Assembly (NCBI GenBank): GCA_014523485.1
Contig: JAATVK010000229.1
Location: 1-5,486 of the forward strand
Direction of reading: 5' to 3'
DNA: 5,486 nt
Origin: Nitrososphaerales archaeon TH5894
Lineage (GTDB): Archaea; Thermoproteota; Nitrososphaeria; Nitrososphaerales; Nitrososphaeraceae
Below, piece by piece: positions 5,195 to 5,486 of this stretch; positions within the stretch are counted from its first letter, which is position 1, and the number at the start of each line of letters is the position of its first letter. The translations under genes were made by a program, and so were the position numbers. Under the pieces are notes generated by a model that was not told the DNA's origin, searched no databases, and worked only from the letters and a program-made list of their open reading frames with translations.

Positions 5195-5486
5195 TTAAGA
5201 GCTATTTCTAGAAACAGCTATTTCAATTGTTGAGACGTTGCGAGTATTTCCATCTTCAGATTTAATAGATTCAGAACCAATTTTTACTGATGCTATCTTG
5301 TAACCTAATGTACTCATTCTCTTTACGATAATCTGTGCGACATCAACTGCCATGGGTATACTTTTTCCTCTTGCTTTTATAAAAACAGTTGGTTCGTTAG
5401 CCAGTTGAACCAATGTGGCTGTGACGTAAGTCATAAGTGGTTTTTTTCCGATAAATACCTCATTGCTAAATTTTGGTTTACTATCC
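5195..5486 (-). CDS. albA: Alba archaeal chromatin protein (5' end beyond the window)
   Basis: Alba is a small dimeric protein that coats DNA and RNA in most archaea, compacting the chromosome and affecting transcription. The 96 visible residues match the whole family fold: NEVFIGKKPLMTYV holds the GKKP motif with the DNA-contacting Lys pair (K16/K17 in Sulfolobus Sso10b), followed by VFIKARGKSIPMAVDVAQII, then VKIGSES and a C-terminal VSTIEIAVSR strand. The first ATG in the window (5432-5434) lies after the GKKP motif, so it is internal. The frame continues to 5486 through DSKPKFSNEVFIG, and only a few residues should be missing compared with the usual 90-100. The promoter is outside the window. 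The ending is AVSRNSS with TAA at 5195-5197. The gene appears single, facing away from any visible partner, with a T-rich terminator just downstream. Identification is very secure. Confidence 0.96.
   Translation of the reverse strand, partial: DSKPKFSNEVFIGKKPLMTYVTATLVQLANEPTVFIKARGKSIPMAVDVAQIIVKRMSTLGYKIASVKIGSESIKSEDGNTRNVSTIEIAVSRNSS

Noticed and set aside
5432..5434. ATG taken as the Alba start
   Set aside because: Starting here would delete the VFIGKKP strand with the DNA-contacting lysines. The frame is open to the window edge and encodes those residues.

Overview
The window looks like chromosome of an ammonia-oxidising archaeon (Thaumarchaeota/Nitrososphaerota, perhaps of the Nitrososphaera/Nitrosocosmicus type). 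The evidence is an archaeal Alba chromatin protein, low G+C (roughly 30%), TATA-like boxes about 25 bases before start codons with no Shine-Dalgarno sequences (leaderless transcription), and secreted proteins whose motifs I recall from these archaea. The lineage is inferred from protein resemblance recalled from memory, not from any search.

Layout. At 12-1310 (+) is a secreted protein of an uncharacterised family, predicted to begin with histidine once its signal peptide is removed. At 1506-1838 (-) is a composite of decayed genes: the C-terminal tail of a secreted protein, broken exactly where a 16-base IS6-like terminal repeat begins, followed by the last 64 codons of a DDE transposase that keeps the presumed catalytic Glu. 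The sequence at 1839-2043 is unassigned. At 2072-3160 (+) is a secreted protein with a long acidic Ser/Thr/Asn stalk and a C-terminal beta-rich domain, probably started at TTG. The convergent gap 3161-3400 holds a frameshifted gene remnant and a 9-base inverted repeat. At 3401-4837 (-) is a membrane-anchored or exported right-handed beta-helix protein with the YGxDPH motif of mannuronan C5-epimerases (AlgG/AlgE). The gap 4838-5194 is AT-rich with nested palindromes. At 5195-5486 (-) is Alba, missing only its first few codons at the window edge.

How it fits together. Apart from Alba, every intact gene encodes an exported protein, and one degraded gene did too. The region therefore reads as a cell-surface or extracellular-matrix locus, disturbed by insertion-sequence activity, beside a housekeeping chromatin gene. 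The three exported proteins do not form an operon: the first two are co-directional but 760 bases apart with debris between them, and the epimerase-like gene is convergent. I see no CRISPR array, tRNA, rRNA or recognisable defence system. The points most worth a second look are the altered second catalytic position in the epimerase-like protein, the predicted mature N-terminal histidine of the first protein, and the IS6-like junction inside a secreted-protein gene.
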